A stretch of DNA of 7,475 nucleotides. Source: Suttonella ornithocola (GTDB lineage Bacteria; Pseudomonadota; Gammaproteobacteria; Cardiobacteriales; Cardiobacteriaceae). The first letter of the stretch is position 1. Each line of letters begins with the position of its first letter. The notes below the pieces were generated by a model. That model had not been told where the DNA came from. It saw only the letters and a program-made list of their open reading frames with translations, and did not search any database. The position numbers and the translations under genes were made by a program. The DNA lies in contig NZ_LWHB01000136.1 in assembly GCF_001889065.1 (NCBI RefSeq), positions 1 through 7,475 of the forward strand, read 5' to 3'. Positions 6,362 to 7,475 of this stretch are shown here, piece after piece.

Positions 6362-6715
6362 ATGGCAAGAGTAAAACGTGGTGTTCAAGCCCGTGCCCGT
6401 CACAAAAAAGTCTTAAAAGCAGCAAAAGGTTACTATAACGCTCGTCGTAAAGTTTTCCGCGTAGCGAACCAAGCGGTTATCAAAGCAGGACAATACGCTT
6501 ATCGCGACCGTAAAGCGAAAAAACGTCAATTCCGTCAATTATGGATTATCCGTATTAACGCTGGCGCTCGCCAACACGGATTGTCTTATAGTCGTTTCAT
6601 CAATGGCTTGAAAAAAGCAGGTATTGCGATTGACCGTAAAATCTTAGCTGAATTAGCGGTTTATGATAAAGCAGTCTTCGCTGTTTTAGCAGAAAAAGCA
6701 CAAGCTGCACTATAA
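6362..6715 (+). CDS. rplT: 50S ribosomal protein L20 (bL20)
   Basis: A 117-residue primary 23S rRNA-binding protein needed early in 50S assembly; E. coli L20 has 118 residues. The basic N-terminal extension (MARVKRGVQARARHKKVLK) and the block AGQYAYRDRKAKKRQFRQLW (47-66), then NAGARQHGLSYSRFINGLKK, are diagnostic. The C-terminal globular part, the portion that binds mRNA in autoregulated relatives, is complete (IDRKILAELAVYDKAVF). AAGGAG lies seven bases before the ATG. It is the last gene of the group, followed 24 bases on by a terminator hairpin. Confidence 0.98.
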   Translation: MARVKRGVQARARHKKVLKAAKGYYNARRKVFRVANQAVIKAGQYAYRDRKAKKRQFRQLWIIRINAGARQHGLSYSRFINGLKKAGIAIDRKILAELAVYDKAVFAVLAEKAQAAL

Positions 6716-6739
6716 TTTTATACTTAAATTAGTATTGAT

Positions 6740-6768
6740 AAAAAACGGCTATTTATTAGTCGTTTTTT
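6740..6768 (+). terminator. Rho-independent terminator of the thrS-infC-rpmI-rplT operon
   Basis: AAAAAACGGCTA (6740-6751) pairs with TAGTCGTTTTTT (6757-6768), twelve pairs with one G-U wobble, around the loop TTTAT. The T-run forms the 3' side of the stem and serves as the U-tract. Because the A-run mirrors it, the structure could also act on minus-strand transcripts coming from the right. Confidence 0.88.
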
Positions 6769-6770
6769 GT

Positions 6771-6972
6771 TTGATTAAAATGAGACCTTTGCAAAGAAAC
6801 TAAAATCCTTATAATTTCCGCTATAGCTAAATATCTTTAACTCGCTTTTTGTCGTACTATAGTGAAAGTGAAAAGCTATTAGTAGAATAGTTACAGTGTT
6901 AAAGTAGATGAATAAAGTAAGCACACATACTATTACTGGAATAGCGATTTAATTTCTGTGACTCTTTTATTA
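6771..6972. other. AT-rich stretch without a recognisable gene
   Basis: No open frame of useful length and no family motif was found on either strand between the operon terminator and the transposase fragments. The three minus-strand frames that would continue the neighbouring IS1595-like fragment hold frequent stops and no recognisable C-terminal transposase residues. The only distinctive string is GAGACCTTTGCAAAG at the left end. Confidence 0.5.
6783..6796. repeat. Possible solitary insertion-sequence end
   Basis: AGACCTTTGCAAAG, preceded by TG, resembles terminal inverted repeats beginning GAGACCTTTGCA that I associate with IS5-like elements. No intact partner end was found, although 7030-7043, read on the minus strand as AGACCTTGCAAGGT, is a similar string in inverse orientation. 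The family assignment is from memory and weak. Confidence 0.22.
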
Positions 6973-7140
6973 GCCTTTGACTATATCTGAGTATATAACA
7001 CTATCAAGCGCTATTTTACCGAGAATAACACCTTGCAAGGTCTTTTTCCTGCAGCCGGGAATTATCTCAGTATAGACACGACCTTATCTTTCAAAGATAC
7101 CAAAAATGGGTTGTTTTAAAGTCCCACGACCACGTTTATA
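6973..7140 (-). pseudogene. IS1595-family transposase fragment (ISXO2-like domain)
   Basis: The minus strand from 7140 reads YKRGRGTLKQPIFGIFER, a TAA stop at 7084-7086, then GRVYTEIIPGCRKKTLQGVI and LGKIALDSVIYSDIVKG, ending at two consecutive TAA codons. This is the core of an ISXO2-like DDE transposase: the RGRG motif, the VYTEIIP strand, and a YSD whose aspartate should be a catalytic residue. The N-terminal zinc-ribbon part, the first catalytic region and the C-terminal NHINGIE-type block are absent. With one internal stop and both ends missing it cannot encode a working transposase. It is an old, decayed relic rather than a recent insertion. No inverted repeats or target duplication could be defined. 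Confidence 0.75.
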
Positions 7141-7191
7141 GCTAAAAAACTAGATATAACATACCCTATAGATTTACACATCTTTACTCAT

Positions 7192-7475
7192 ATGCGTCCC
7201 TATTCATTAGAACTCAGGAAAAAAGTAATCGCAAAACTAGCAGAAGGCTATTCGGTTCGTCAGGTAGCCAATAACTTTGGTATCTATTTCACTCCTGCTC
7301 AGAAGTGGAAAATGCGTGATTGCCTTTAGCCTACTAAAAGAACAAGAACTTCTTATTCTTACAAAATAGACTTCAAAACCCTAATGGCTAGTGTAGAGTA
7401 CTATCCAGATGCTTATCAACATGAGCATGCCCAGCGTTTTCATTGCTCACAGACAGCTATTCACAAAGCATTGAA
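7192..7475 (+). pseudogene. IS630-family transposase, N-terminal part with an in-frame stop (runs off the window)
   Basis: From ATG at 7192 the frame reads MRPYSLELRKKVIAKLAEGY and SVRQVANNFGIYFTPAQKWK, the N-terminal helix-turn-helix region typical of IS630-type transposases, then MRDCL and TAG at 7327-7329. The same frame continues without a shift as PTKRTRTSYSYKIDFKTLMA, then VEYYPDAYQHEHAQRFHCSQ and TAIHKAL up to the window edge, which is the second HTH segment of the same family. A single nonsense codon therefore splits an otherwise continuous reading frame. The turn of the first HTH (GIYFTPAQKW) also looks degenerate. The DDE catalytic part, if present, lies beyond the window. No Shine-Dalgarno precedes the ATG. 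Identification at family level is fairly sure. Confidence 0.78.

Noticed and set aside
6781..6972. Search for a small RNA, tRNA or CRISPR array downstream of the operon
   Set aside because: No cloverleaf, no regularly spaced repeats and no terminator-ended structured segment could be found by eye.
7030..7041. Perfect 12-bp palindrome ACCTTGCAAGGT
   Set aside because: It falls inside the readable KTLQGV codons of the IS1595-like fragment, so coding sequence explains it adequately; no gene nearby would use it as an operator.

Overview
The window looks like a stretch of an AT-rich gammaproteobacterial chromosome. The evidence is the close similarity of its proteins to recalled E. coli counterparts (FieF/YiiP, PoxB, ThrRS, IF3, L35, L20), the enterobacterial-style gene order thrS-infC-rpmI-rplT, and a near-cognate start codon for infC. 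I cannot name the genus; many degraded transposase pieces at the right end suggest a genome with a heavy insertion-sequence load.

Layout. Positions 1-543 hold the C-terminal part of a YhiN/HI0933-type flavoprotein, followed on the same strand by a FieF-type cation diffusion facilitator (562-1473). A convergent intergenic region (1474-1627) contains a hairpin that could end transcription from both sides, plus an 81-bp segment bounded by imperfect inverted repeats. Next, on the minus strand, is poxB (pyruvate:quinone oxidoreductase, start best placed at 3355, not at the longest-ORF start). A divergent promoter region (3356-3632) separates it from the plus-strand translation operon: thrS (3633-5561), infC (5554-6072, probable ATA start overlapping the end of thrS), rpmI (6156-6344) and rplT (6362-6715), closed by a strong Rho-independent terminator (6740-6768).

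The last 700 bases hold no intact gene. I read there a fragment of an IS1595-family (ISXO2-like domain) transposase on the minus strand (6973-7140), and the 5' part of an IS630-family transposase on the plus strand (7192 to the window end) interrupted by an in-frame TAG. pheS, which follows rplT in many gammaproteobacteria, is not seen in this space.

How the genes work together. The thrS-infC-rpmI-rplT block is a translation-machinery operon in which autoregulation is known for E. coli relatives (ThrRS on its leader, IF3 through its non-AUG start, L20 on the rpmI leader). Sequence candidates for each of these three controls are visible here, with differing strength. PoxB and FieF are independent metabolic and metal-homeostasis genes. 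I found no novel multi-gene system; the most notable items are the infC ATA start, the altered metal-site residue in FieF, and an anticodon-arm-shaped hairpin in the thrS leader.
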